A stretch of 64,000 bases of DNA from Nocardiopsis endophytica. GTDB lineage: Bacteria > Actinomycetota > Actinomycetes > Streptosporangiales > Streptosporangiaceae. Position numbers and translations under genes: made by a program. Each line of letters opens with the position of its first letter. Positions within the stretch are counted from its first letter, which is position 1. Under the pieces are notes generated by a model, which did no database searches, had not been told where the DNA came from, and saw nothing but the letters and a program-made list of their open reading frames with translations. The DNA lies in NCBI RefSeq assembly GCF_027706725.1, contig NZ_JAQFWQ010000008.1:1-64000 (forward strand), given 5' to 3'. This document shows positions 33,101-40,032 of the stretch, in pieces.

Positions 33101-33938
33101 TCTGCTCGGCAACCTCGCCGTCGGCCGAGGAGCAAGAGGAGGCCACCACCAGCCGGGTCCGCCGCGCCAGCGGCACCAGGTGCTCGCACAGCTCGCCCGT
33201 CGAGACACGGCGGGCGGCCCCGTGCTCGTCCTCCAGCACGAACACGCCGCGCGCGCCGTGGCCGGACAGGTGCAGCACATCCCATCCCTGCCCGTCCTCC
33301 ACCACCTCTTGGAGGCTCTCCAGGGTGGCGCCGTACTGGACCACGCGCAGCTCGACGGCCTTGCCCCGGGTCCTGGCGATGCCCTCCAGCAGCCGTTCCA
33401 GGCCGCGGCGCTCCTTGCGCAGGTTCAACGCCGTCTCGCCTTCGGGCAAGCTGAACAGCGCCAGCACCCGCAACCTCTCCCCCACCGGATCCTTGTCCAC
33501 CTCCACCGGCTCCCCGACGGCCAGGTCCCAGACCAGCACGAGGCGGTGGGCGATCAGCGGCCGCCCGTCGAGCACGGCCGCCTCCAGCGGCCGGTAGGCC
33601 AGCACGCGGGCCTCGGGCGGGACCTCGACGCGCACCACGGCCCCGCCGCGCCGCCGCCCCAGGCGCTCCATGATCTGCGGCCCGTAGACTTCTTCGGCAA
33701 TCCACTCCCCCAGCTCACGCAGGGTTTTCGCTTCCTGGTCCAGGCGGGTGTCGGGGGCGGTGGTGCGCGCCAGGTAGCCCGGCAGGTTGGTGAACGCCTC
33801 GAACTGCCACGGCCCGTACTCCAGGCGCACATCATGGCCCGCCAGCGGCTCACCGGTGGGGGTGGACAGGGTCCAGCGCCACCGCATCCGCCCGGCGGCG
33901 TGGGTGAACTCCGAGACCGACAGGACCAGGTCTTCCAC
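30180..33938 (-). CDS. CHAT protease-NB-ARC-TPR protein
   Basis: 1252 residues from the GTG at 33938, with GAGGAAGG upstream. Residues 1-150 are a unique N-terminus. A CHAT (caspase-HetF) domain spans ~155-385, with catalytic His227 in LHLSGHG and Cys269 in ASSCSSADG. NB-ARC follows, with Walker A GMAGAGKT (454-461) and Walker B ILLVIDNLEPLL. The C-terminal 450 residues hold degenerate TPRs (VGHNNLGSYLARGGDV). The STAND module should sense a trigger and switch on the protease. The order protease-NTPase-sensor matches caspase-like defence proteins of bacteria. It leads an operon with two small partners. Confidence 0.9.
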   Translation of the reverse strand: MEDLVLSVSEFTHAAGRMRWRWTLSTPTGEPLAGHDVRLEYGPWQFEAFTNLPGYLARTTAPDTRLDQEAKTLRELGEWIAEEVYGPQIMERLGRRRGGAVVRVEVPPEARVLAYRPLEAAVLDGRPLIAHRLVLVWDLAVGEPVEVDKDPVGERLRVLALFSLPEGETALNLRKERRGLERLLEGIARTRGKAVELRVVQYGATLESLQEVVEDGQGWDVLHLSGHGARGVFVLEDEHGAARRVSTGELCEHLVPLARRTRLVVASSCSSADGEVAEQMRLLDLAAPSRASDPPQQDTPDGGDGEKVSALALALARELGCAVVGMRYPVVDDFAIDFSAALYELVVGKANPLGRAMGHAVPRAAADPPTPGCPAISAVTPVLVGAGAAEVELDAPAARTASTQEESERRQAQHRKRSNLPDPGEHFVGRGALMARAHRLLHHESGVPGAVFLGMAGAGKTAIATELVWLRCDDFDHVVWFQVPEEGRGDVYGALANLAGEMERKIPGLNMSRLLGDTGKLEAFLPDLTSWFRDESILLVIDNLEPLLTGQNNWKDPRWGSLLAAAMEHQGYGRVVLTSRYRPPGLPDHVRVERVDPLPLDEAVLLARQHPRLRSLFDAYAADPTTDDGELLRRLLVATQGHPKLIELAAARAATPDELAVFLEDPQRVWGGGVDAGAYLAGGEPTAGVEDFTRVLHTWTRRALDGAREAEHLLAAVLACLEDDDCNSAVLDANWGDIWERLGKEGPAPNWRVLLEGLEARALCSTQPLDEEVVRVGVHPEVAAALADHAPDGVPEAVDHELAAYWATLARYMLDNETSGQLGRGVVAAARHALPYLHRTGDTGTALVLIGQALNRDGSAAVRGAMLGWLERLARDTRGTDHQNGAEYLIGVLLLRTSPQEGERRLAALRDRYAAEGDHKQARVVATRLADHYRAQGRLGEALETAEQDIAHSEKTGQGPWTRLADQGRRLQILIARGEHAQVLQEVQTLLEEAGHLPVPDPATETVDTWDVHEGLLDTARSAAVRLERWRECLELTARIRTSQQRRGASELEATRTRFNDYSPLLGLGRLAEAHTLLEECRTVYETHQAWDSLGKVFSAWADLEHRRGRVEQAAARGKDALRYLYRRRPVDPESVKVGHNNLGSYLARGGDVAGGLAHQLAALLLSTLTTGKPHPQILVNTALSLHRLGGAPAPDTFAAVREVVERVDGVGFAALTATFTTPEQAEEVLRRLLADAREAVQHIPAGEEVEK

Positions 33939-34497
33939 AGGCCGAGACCTTCCTCAAAAAAAGGGGGCGGCGGCTCCCGCGACACACGAGGGAGGTACCA
34001 GCCTAGACACCCGCCACCCACCCCTACACGGATTCCCGAAAATCAACGCACTCACGGAGCAACACACCTGAGCCTCCCCATCTGCGCACACACCGGACGC
34101 GACCGAGGCACCCACAGGGCACGCCCAGCGACACCACGACACTGACCCGGCCGCCAGGGCCCCGAAGTCAGGGGCGCCACCGCGTCGACGCCGCCCCGAC
34201 GGTGTGGCGGGCGCCGCCGGGTGTCACCCCACGGGGGTGGCGTGAACGGGTCGCGACATAGGTAAGGGCTCCACGCCGGTTCCCGCTGGCATGGAGCCCC
34301 TTGCTGGTTGGCGGGCAGGTTAAAGCTCACCGCGCTTCACGCCGGCGAGGAAGCGTCCAATAGTGTCCGGCATCGAGGGCCTGAAGAGCCGCCTGGCGGT
34401 AGGCGCGCGAGACCGCGCGCCTCCTGGCCGACTGGGCCCTCTCGCTCGAGGCCGCGCTGCGCCGATGCCCTTCCACATCGCCGGGTGGATCGCGACC
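33939..34497. other. Non-coding stretch with a terminator-like hairpin
   Basis: CHAT promoter on the minus strand, then a hairpin at 34264-34302 (AAGGGCTCCA pairing with TGGAGCCCCTT, one bulge). The region 34308-34497 may contain more of the IS remnant but no intact frame. Confidence 0.5.
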
Positions 34498-34752
34498 ATG
34501 GTCCTGTCCGGCCTGGGCGACACGGGGTATGTCAGCCTGTCACCGATTGTGCTCTGGCCCTTGCAAGGACGCGGCAAGCCGTACTGGAAGAAGAGGGCGA
34601 GCTACTCCGGGCGCGCTCGGTTGCGCGGGCCCAGCGAGCATGCGATCTCCCAGTTCAGGAACTGGGACATTCTGAAGCCACTTCGTTGCTGCCCCTACAA
34701 CGGAGAGATCGCCCGGGCGGTGCTGGTCCTGCAGAATCGCGAATCACGGTGA
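34498..34752 (+). pseudogene. IS5-like transposase C-terminal fragment
   Basis: The frame reads LSGLGDTGYVSLSP, then a KPYWKKRA stretch, SEHAISQFRNWDILKPLRCC and IARAVLVLQNRESR to the stop. This matches the end of DDE IS5-group transposases (LGD-GY, last catalytic Glu in the SEHAI position, NW-IL, LQ). The first catalytic Asp and the N-terminus are missing. It marks an old insertion beside the methylase gene; both stops share a TGATCA. Confidence 0.65.
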
Positions 34753-35634
34753 TCAGAGGTCAGTGTTCCGATTGAGCAGGTCCTGAGCTGCCCGGAAGGC
34801 TTCGACCACCGCTCTGTACTCCCGGAAGCGCTCCGCGATCGCCAAGGTCTCGTTCCGCTGGCCGATTGCCCACTCCAGAGCCGTATCCAGGTCTTCGGCG
34901 AGCGAATCGGAGACGGTGAGCAGCACCTTGGGCCCGAGCTCCCACAGGACGCTGTTCACGGCCGCGCACGCCACCGCGAGCGGATCGATGTCGGTCGCCA
35001 GCCACACGGCCGAAGCCGGGTCTCTGCCGCGGATGCGCATGGTCTGGGCGGCGGCCCGCAGCATGCCGCCCGTGCCCGCGGTGGGTTCGTAGACCCACGG
35101 CGCCTTGTCCAGGTCCTCCATGAGCAGGCTCGCCGCAGCGTCCGCGACGGGCGCAGGAGTGTAGTACTGGCCCCGTGCCGCGGCGCTCTTGGTTCCCCGC
35201 ATCGTGGTGAGCAGGACGCCGAACAGGTCCACCTCCCAGCGGGTCTCCCGGACCCCGGTGAGTTCGAACTGGCCGGCCGCGATCGCCGCGCGGCCGGCGG
35301 CCCGTGCGGCTTCGCGCACGGCGTCCGTGGCCTGGTGGTGGCCGTGCCAGACCTCCAGCAGCGGCCACGCGGGGGTGGTCAGGTCAGGGCGGGTGCGGAC
35401 GAAGTCCTCCCACTGCTGTCGGATGAACTCGGTGAACTGTTCGGTGTCCAGCGCCGTGATGCGGTCGGCCACCTCGGCGCGACGGTCAGGCGGCGGGGCG
35501 AGGAACGAGAGCGCGGCGACCACCGAGGCGGGGACTTCGAGTCGGCCGTGGCCATGGGCGCTATGCCATGTGGTCTCCACCGCGTCGGCGATCGCCTTCG
35601 CGCGACGCTCAGGTGCGTGTCGTGAATCGGACAT
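34753..35634 (-). CDS. N-6 DNA methylase-like protein, lacking NPPY
   Basis: 293 residues, ATG start. The AdoMet-binding signature is clear: GQYYTPAPVADAAASLLM and YEPTAGTGGMLRAAA (motif I). After VSDSLAEDLD the expected catalytic (N/D)PP(Y/F) is not seen. The protein is short for a methyltransferase, so catalysis is doubtful. Such short methylase-fold proteins recur on actinobacterial conjugative elements, often next to replication-associated genes as here. It may mask or bind element DNA. Confidence 0.75.
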   Translation of the reverse strand: MSDSRHAPERRAKAIADAVETTWHSAHGHGRLEVPASVVAALSFLAPPPDRRAEVADRITALDTEQFTEFIRQQWEDFVRTRPDLTTPAWPLLEVWHGHHQATDAVREAARAAGRAAIAAGQFELTGVRETRWEVDLFGVLLTTMRGTKSAAARGQYYTPAPVADAAASLLMEDLDKAPWVYEPTAGTGGMLRAAAQTMRIRGRDPASAVWLATDIDPLAVACAAVNSVLWELGPKVLLTVSDSLAEDLDTALEWAIGQRNETLAIAERFREYRAVVEAFRAAQDLLNRNTDL

Positions 35635-35715
35635 GATCCTGCTCCTTCCGAACAGGCGTCCTCCAGAAGTGCGTAGAGCCCGGGGCCCTTGCCGCGCCCC
35701 CGGGCTCCGGCGTGC

Positions 35716-36909
35716 TCAGTCCGTGCGAACCGGCATGAGCAGGTGCTGGTAGGCCAGGTGCTCACCGGGGGCGCCGTCTTCGTCGGTGAACAGCACGGGC
35801 TTGACCGGTGAGGTGATGTGGAGTGCGACGTGCTCACCGTGGAAGCTGGACAGGGCGTCCCGGAGGAAGTCCGCGCGGAACTGCAGCTCGAAGGGGGTGG
35901 CGAGCTTGCCCGCCATCCGCACCGGGACCGGCGGGGCGGTGACGCGCACTGCGTCGTCGAGGACGGGGGTCACCGCGCATGAGCTCGGTTCGATGCTCAA
36001 GGCGAGGTGGCGGTACCGCTCCTTCTTCGCCGCGCAGATCGCGGCGGCTCGTTCCACAGCGGCGATCAGGCCCTTTCGAGGGACGACGACCGCCTGTGCT
36101 CCTGGAAGGTGAAGGAGGCGGTGGTAGTTGGGCAAGTCGAGCCCCGAGAGCCCGACCAAGGCGGTGACATCCCCGCTGGTGATGGAGGCGATGTTCGCTT
36201 CCAGGCCGATGGTGACGGTGGGCCCGGTCAGGTGCTTGATGAGGTGCTCCAGGAACGGGCCGGGAAGCAGCGCTTCGATGTTCGGCCCTTCCGTATCGAC
36301 CACGGGGATGCGGGCGACGGCGAGTCGGTACCGGTCGGTGGCCGCCAGCTCGACACCGTCAGGCGTTCCGGCGAGGTGGAATCCCATCGTGGCCGGTACT
36401 TCCGTGTCCGTGCCGCGGGCGCACTTCACGCGGCACAGCTCGGAGGCGATCAGCTCCCGGTCGACCGTGACCCGGCTCCCGCGAGGGGTGTCCGGCAGCG
36501 GCGGGTATTCGTCGACGTCGTAGGTGGTCAGCGGAACGGTGCAGCCGTCGGCCCGCATGACCGCGGTCGACGATTCGACCGCGAGCATGATCGGCGTTGC
36601 GTCGGCCACGCACCCCTTTCCCTTGACCAGCGCCTTGAGCACACGAACGGCTTCGGAGTGGTCGACGACCATCCGGCCCGGAGCCTGCGCGGCGCCGGGC
36701 AGTGCGACCGTCACGGCGCACTCGTACTGGCAGCCCGTCAGGTGCACGTCGCCGTGCGCGTCGGCTTCCACCAGGACACCGCCCATCACGGGCAGGCTCG
36801 GACGCGAGTGGACGCCAAGGCCGGCGGCGGACAGGGCGGCGGCCAGCTCACCACGGGTGGTGGCGGCCGCCGGCCCGCCCATGAGGGCGGGCGCAGCGGT
36901 CGGGTTCAT
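35716..36909 (-). CDS. DNA polymerase III sliding-clamp (beta) homologue
   Basis: 397 residues from the ATG at 36909, with AAAGGGGAA upstream. Similar in length to chromosomal DnaN (about 370-380). Visible hallmarks are RPSLPVMGGVLVEAD at the N-terminus, ATDRYRLAVARIPV in the centre, and a C-terminal HLLMPVRTD replacing the canonical YLIMPMRL-type tail. An element-borne clamp could support replication of the element during transfer or compete with the host clamp. It is followed by a string of small element genes on the same strand. Confidence 0.85.
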   Translation of the reverse strand: MNPTAAPALMGGPAAATTRGELAAALSAAGLGVHSRPSLPVMGGVLVEADAHGDVHLTGCQYECAVTVALPGAAQAPGRMVVDHSEAVRVLKALVKGKGCVADATPIMLAVESSTAVMRADGCTVPLTTYDVDEYPPLPDTPRGSRVTVDRELIASELCRVKCARGTDTEVPATMGFHLAGTPDGVELAATDRYRLAVARIPVVDTEGPNIEALLPGPFLEHLIKHLTGPTVTIGLEANIASITSGDVTALVGLSGLDLPNYHRLLHLPGAQAVVVPRKGLIAAVERAAAICAAKKERYRHLALSIEPSSCAVTPVLDDAVRVTAPPVPVRMAGKLATPFELQFRADFLRDALSSFHGEHVALHITSPVKPVLFTDEDGAPGEHLAYQHLLMPVRTD

Positions 36910-36926
36910 CGGATTCCCCTTTCTGG

Positions 36927-37439
36927 TCACGCGTTGCTGTGGGCGAGGTGTCGAGGAAGCGGCGACGGCGCGGAGCCGACGAGGTAGGTCCCCGGGCGGA
37001 CCTCCTGTAAGGGGGCGTGCTCGAAGGGCTGCTTCGGGTACGGCATGTGCAGAAGCAGGCACCCGGCCAGCTCGGAATCGGCGTCTTCGGGGACGCGGGT
37101 CATGGTGAAGGTGAAGGCGCCGCGCGGGTCCCCGACAGAGATCGAGACGGTGACAGCGTCCTGTTCCTCTTCGAGCTGGATTGCGGCGGAGTTGCACCAG
37201 CTCAGCGGGAGCGGCTGGGCCTGGTGACCGGTCGGGGGCGAGTCGGCCGACGCGGGGCACTCCTCTTCGCCGTCGTCGTCGATCCATCCTGTGGTCGTCT
37301 GTGCGATCGGGTTACCGCAGGCAGCGCAGGCGTGGGAGTTGCCGCTCTCGTGGTCGAACTCGATCGCGATCGACTCGACGTCGAAGACGTCATCGTCCGT
37401 GCTGACCGCGGCTCCGTTGACGGTGAGAAGGGGGAACAT
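36927..37439 (-). CDS. Unknown zinc-site-containing protein
   Basis: 170 residues from the ATG at 37439, with GGGAGGATTG upstream. A CAACGNPIAQTTTGWIDDDG segment followed by EEECP suggests a small metal-binding loop; the remainder is mixed alpha/beta with no recognised domain. The gene is 17 bp upstream of the clamp gene, so co-transcription is likely. Confidence 0.6.
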   Translation of the reverse strand: MFPLLTVNGAAVSTDDDVFDVESIAIEFDHESGNSHACAACGNPIAQTTTGWIDDDGEEECPASADSPPTGHQAQPLPLSWCNSAAIQLEEEQDAVTVSISVGDPRGAFTFTMTRVPEDADSELAGCLLLHMPYPKQPFEHAPLQEVRPGTYLVGSAPSPLPRHLAHSNA

Positions 37440-37483
37440 CAATCCTCCCGGGCGGTCGCTTGGGGCGCCGTCGGCGCCCCGGT

Positions 37484-37816
37484 TCAGTTGTCGGCGCAGT
37501 GCCAGTTGGTCTGGCCTGCGTGCAGGTGCCACCCCTCTACGCAGGCGAAGTCGATGAGGACGGCCTCAAGCCGGGCCGCTAGCGTGTCCATCGCCTCGAC
37601 ACCGTCCGCGGCTAGGCAGGTGGCCCGGATCTGTGCGCCGTCGCCGTCGGGGAAGGCGTCGACGATCGCGCCGATGACTGGCATTGCTGATCCGGGGGCG
37701 GTCAGTGGGGTGATGGCTTCGGCGAGTGTCCGGGTGAGCCAATCGGGTGTGGGGTGGGACGCGGGGTCGGTGGTCTCAGGGGCGCGAAGAAAGATCTCGA
37801 TGCTGAGCACAGCCAT
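37484..37816 (-). CDS. Unknown 110-residue protein
   Basis: ATG at 37816 with AAGGAG upstream. Acidic alpha/beta composition (MAVLSIEIFLRAPETTDP; LAARLEAVLIDFACVEGWHL). No family recognised. Member of the small-gene run between the clamp gene and the 39.4-40.0 kb gap. Confidence 0.6.
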   Translation of the reverse strand: MAVLSIEIFLRAPETTDPASHPTPDWLTRTLAEAITPLTAPGSAMPVIGAIVDAFPDGDGAQIRATCLAADGVEAMDTLAARLEAVLIDFACVEGWHLHAGQTNWHCADN

Positions 37817-37934
37817 CCGAGCTCCTTGAAGGAACCGGGGTCGGAGGCGTGGGAGGTTCCGCCGTCCCACGCGCCGGCGCCCCTCACAGGGAGGTGGCGG
37901 GGCCGGTCCTTGCCTGAACCGGCCCCGGCGCGGG

Positions 37935-38621
37935 TCAGTCGGTGCGGCGGTAGAACTCGATCCAGGCGCGGGACGTGACGTCCCACAGTTCGGCGCGAAC
38001 CACGCCGGGGTGGCGCGCGGCGCATTCGGTGGCGAGTGCGCGCACCATCTCCGGACGGTCGGGATCCGCTGTGGACTCCCAGAAGCCCGGGATGTCGAAG
38101 TCGTCGTAGTGCCGGATGAGGGTCCGGCCGCGGCGCTGTGCCGCGGCGATGGACTTGGACGTCTCGTGTTCGTCCGTGAGCGCCTCACCTACGGCCTCTT
38201 CGTCGGCAGGGTCGCCATCGGCGGTGCGGCAGGCCGCGATGAACTCGCGCATGCGCCGCGCGCCGGCGGCATCGGCCTCTTGGAACTGCGTAGGGCCACC
38301 GCGGCCACCGTTGGTGAAGGCTCCCAGCAGGGTCCGCCCGTCGCGGACCGTTCCAGACCAGGCGATTCCGGTTCCGATGTCCGTGCTGGACACCTGCGTT
38401 ACGCGTACTTTCTCGGTAGGGACGACCAGGCCGCTGTGCGGCAATCTGATCAGGGCCATGTCTCCTCCCTTGTCGCTTTCAGCGGTGATCGCGCAGTGGA
38501 CGCACGTTCCTTCGCCGCCGCAGTGGCATTCGGCTTCGCACGCGCGGCAGTCGTACAGGGTTCCGGGTTCGTGCGGGTAGTCCGCGTGGGTGAGCGTGGG
38601 ATGCTGCCTGCACATCGGCAT
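37935..38621 (-). CDS. Unknown protein with Cys-rich N-terminus
   Basis: 228 residues from the ATG at 38621. Residues 1-55 contain CRACEAECHCGGEGTCVHCA, a likely zinc cluster. A strong ribosome site (GGGAGGAGAC) lies before an in-frame ATG at 38459, so a 174-residue product without the Cys cluster (MALIRLPHSG) may be made instead or as well. The rest is hydrophilic and unrecognised. Confidence 0.55.
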   Translation of the reverse strand: MPMCRQHPTLTHADYPHEPGTLYDCRACEAECHCGGEGTCVHCAITAESDKGGDMALIRLPHSGLVVPTEKVRVTQVSSTDIGTGIAWSGTVRDGRTLLGAFTNGGRGGPTQFQEADAAGARRMREFIAACRTADGDPADEEAVGEALTDEHETSKSIAAAQRRGRTLIRHYDDFDIPGFWESTADPDRPEMVRALATECAARHPGVVRAELWDVTSRAWIEFYRRTD

Positions 38622-38732
38622 TCACCGCCTTGAATCGGTGTCCGATCAGGGGCCGCGATACTCGCGGACTCTGAACCGATACCGGGAAGGCGGATTCGGG
38701 GTGCTGACTGTGGCGGTCGGCACCCCTTTTGC

Positions 38733-39098
38733 TTATCCCACGCGATAGCAGGACAGGTCGTCCCTTTCGGTGCCGCCTTCACCGATCAGGCACAGCCCGA
38801 GCATGTCCGCGTTCTCCTCGCACCACGCGAACTGGTCTTGGCTGTAGTCAGCGAAGTACTCGTCCTCCGTGTCCCCGGGCCGCAGGGTGAGGAAGCCCAG
38901 TGCGCGCGCGGCGACCTGGTCTTCCGAAACTCCCACGGGGGTCCGCAGGTCCTTCCCTTCGAAGATGAGGGAGTCACCGCAGTAGAGGCGGTAGGACCAG
39001 CATTCCCGGGGGACCACGCCGCAGGTTTCGAATCCGGCGGGTTCGATGATCAGCGTGTGGGGAAGGATGGTGAATGCGTCGATCATGAATTCCGACAT
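38733..39098 (-). CDS. Unknown 121-residue protein
   Basis: ATG at 39098 with AGGTGAGGTG upstream. Acidic and rich in aromatic residues (ECWSYRLYCGDSLIFEG; DEYFADYSQDQFAWCEEN). No family recognised. The same-strand neighbours suggest an element-encoded accessory factor. Confidence 0.55.
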   Translation of the reverse strand: MSEFMIDAFTILPHTLIIEPAGFETCGVVPRECWSYRLYCGDSLIFEGKDLRTPVGVSEDQVAARALGFLTLRPGDTEDEYFADYSQDQFAWCEENADMLGLCLIGEGGTERDDLSCYRVG

Positions 39099-39132
39099 GG
39101 CACACCTCACCTAGGGTGCGAACTACTGGGGT

Positions 39133-39432
39133 TCAGCAGGGTTCGATTCGGATTCCGCCGCGCGGACCGAAGAGGATGCGACGCTCGATCAGGGAAAGAT
39201 CAGCATCAGGCGACCGGTAGAGGTCGATGTAGCTTTCTTCGGTGACCGCAGGCGTCAGAACACGTTCCGGCTCACGGAAGACGTAGTCGAAGTGCTGGCG
39301 CTGCGAGTAGCCCATATAGGTCCGACTCCACAACGCGTCCTTCGCTGCTTGCAGTGAGGGGAAGCGTTCCATGTCCTCTTGGAACGACGGAGAGTACCCG
39401 GGTCCGCCGTACCACAGCCCGTACCAGGCCAT
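39133..39432 (-). CDS. Unknown 99-residue protein
   Basis: ATG at 39432 with TGGAGA upstream. Very aromatic N-terminus (MAWYGLWYGGPGYSPSFQED), then a QAAKDALWSRTYMGYSQRQH helix. No family recognised. It is the first gene after the low-GC gap, reading leftward, and so probably the head of the 39.4 to 34.8 kb gene run. Confidence 0.5.
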   Translation of the reverse strand: MAWYGLWYGGPGYSPSFQEDMERFPSLQAAKDALWSRTYMGYSQRQHFDYVFREPERVLTPAVTEESYIDLYRSPDADLSLIERRILFGPRGGIRIEPC

Positions 39433-40032
39433 AGCATTCTCCAGGGTGAAAGTCCTTTGCTTGGCCACCCTTATTAATACCCGCACGGAAGATCAATTAA
39501 CGAGAAAGAAGAAAAAATTCCGGCCGGCACATCGAAACCAAAGCGGCAGCTTCGACATGCACCCCTCCCCCATCGGACTATGATTCGAACCGCAAAGCGA
39601 AGATTCCAACAGAGCACAAGAAGACGACCAAAGAAGGCAACTCGAGGAAAGAACAAGGGGCGCAGTACTCGATTCATACCCGTGAATCCGCTCGCAGCAG
39701 GGAACGAATTCGACCACACCACCGCACCATCCCGACAGAGTTTGCGGACCATGCTCCGCACCTGTCGGGCGGCACACGGGCGACCCTCACATGCCTTCTG
39801 ACCAGCGATTTTCTAGCAGCTACACCTTGGCCGCCATACCGCCTCAGGGAGAGCCGCCCCCGCAGGCACCCCGTTCGACACCTCAGTGGACACCAATTAG
39901 CAAAGACATTCGCCCAGCAATTACCCCTGAGTGGAAACTCTGGCAGAACGACCCGCCAGGGCAACACGCACCGCACGAGCAAAGAAAAAGAGAAAGGGGG
40001 TTACCCCTGCCGCGCCTCACGCTTTCGCCTTT
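39433..40032. other. Lower-GC intergenic region, structured
   Basis: Clearly more A+T rich than the rest (many AAGAA/GAAA tracts). It holds a nested dyad at 39731-39769 and, at its right end on the minus strand, a short GGGG-TAA-CCCC stem followed by a T-rich tract that could end the Tad operon. Short frames here lack ribosome sites. Candidate promoter/oriT/oriV DNA. Confidence 0.5.
39731..39769. repeat. Nested inverted repeat
   Basis: Outer arms CCCGACAG/CTGTCGGG and inner arms GCGGA/TCCGC, 6-nt central loop CCATGC. Structured DNA/RNA site within the low-GC gap. Confidence 0.6.

Noticed and set aside
31443-34145. 900-codon plus-strand frame opposite the CHAT gene
   Set aside because: Low-complexity His/Gly/Val composition and no start signal; shadow of the CHAT-NB-ARC coding strand.
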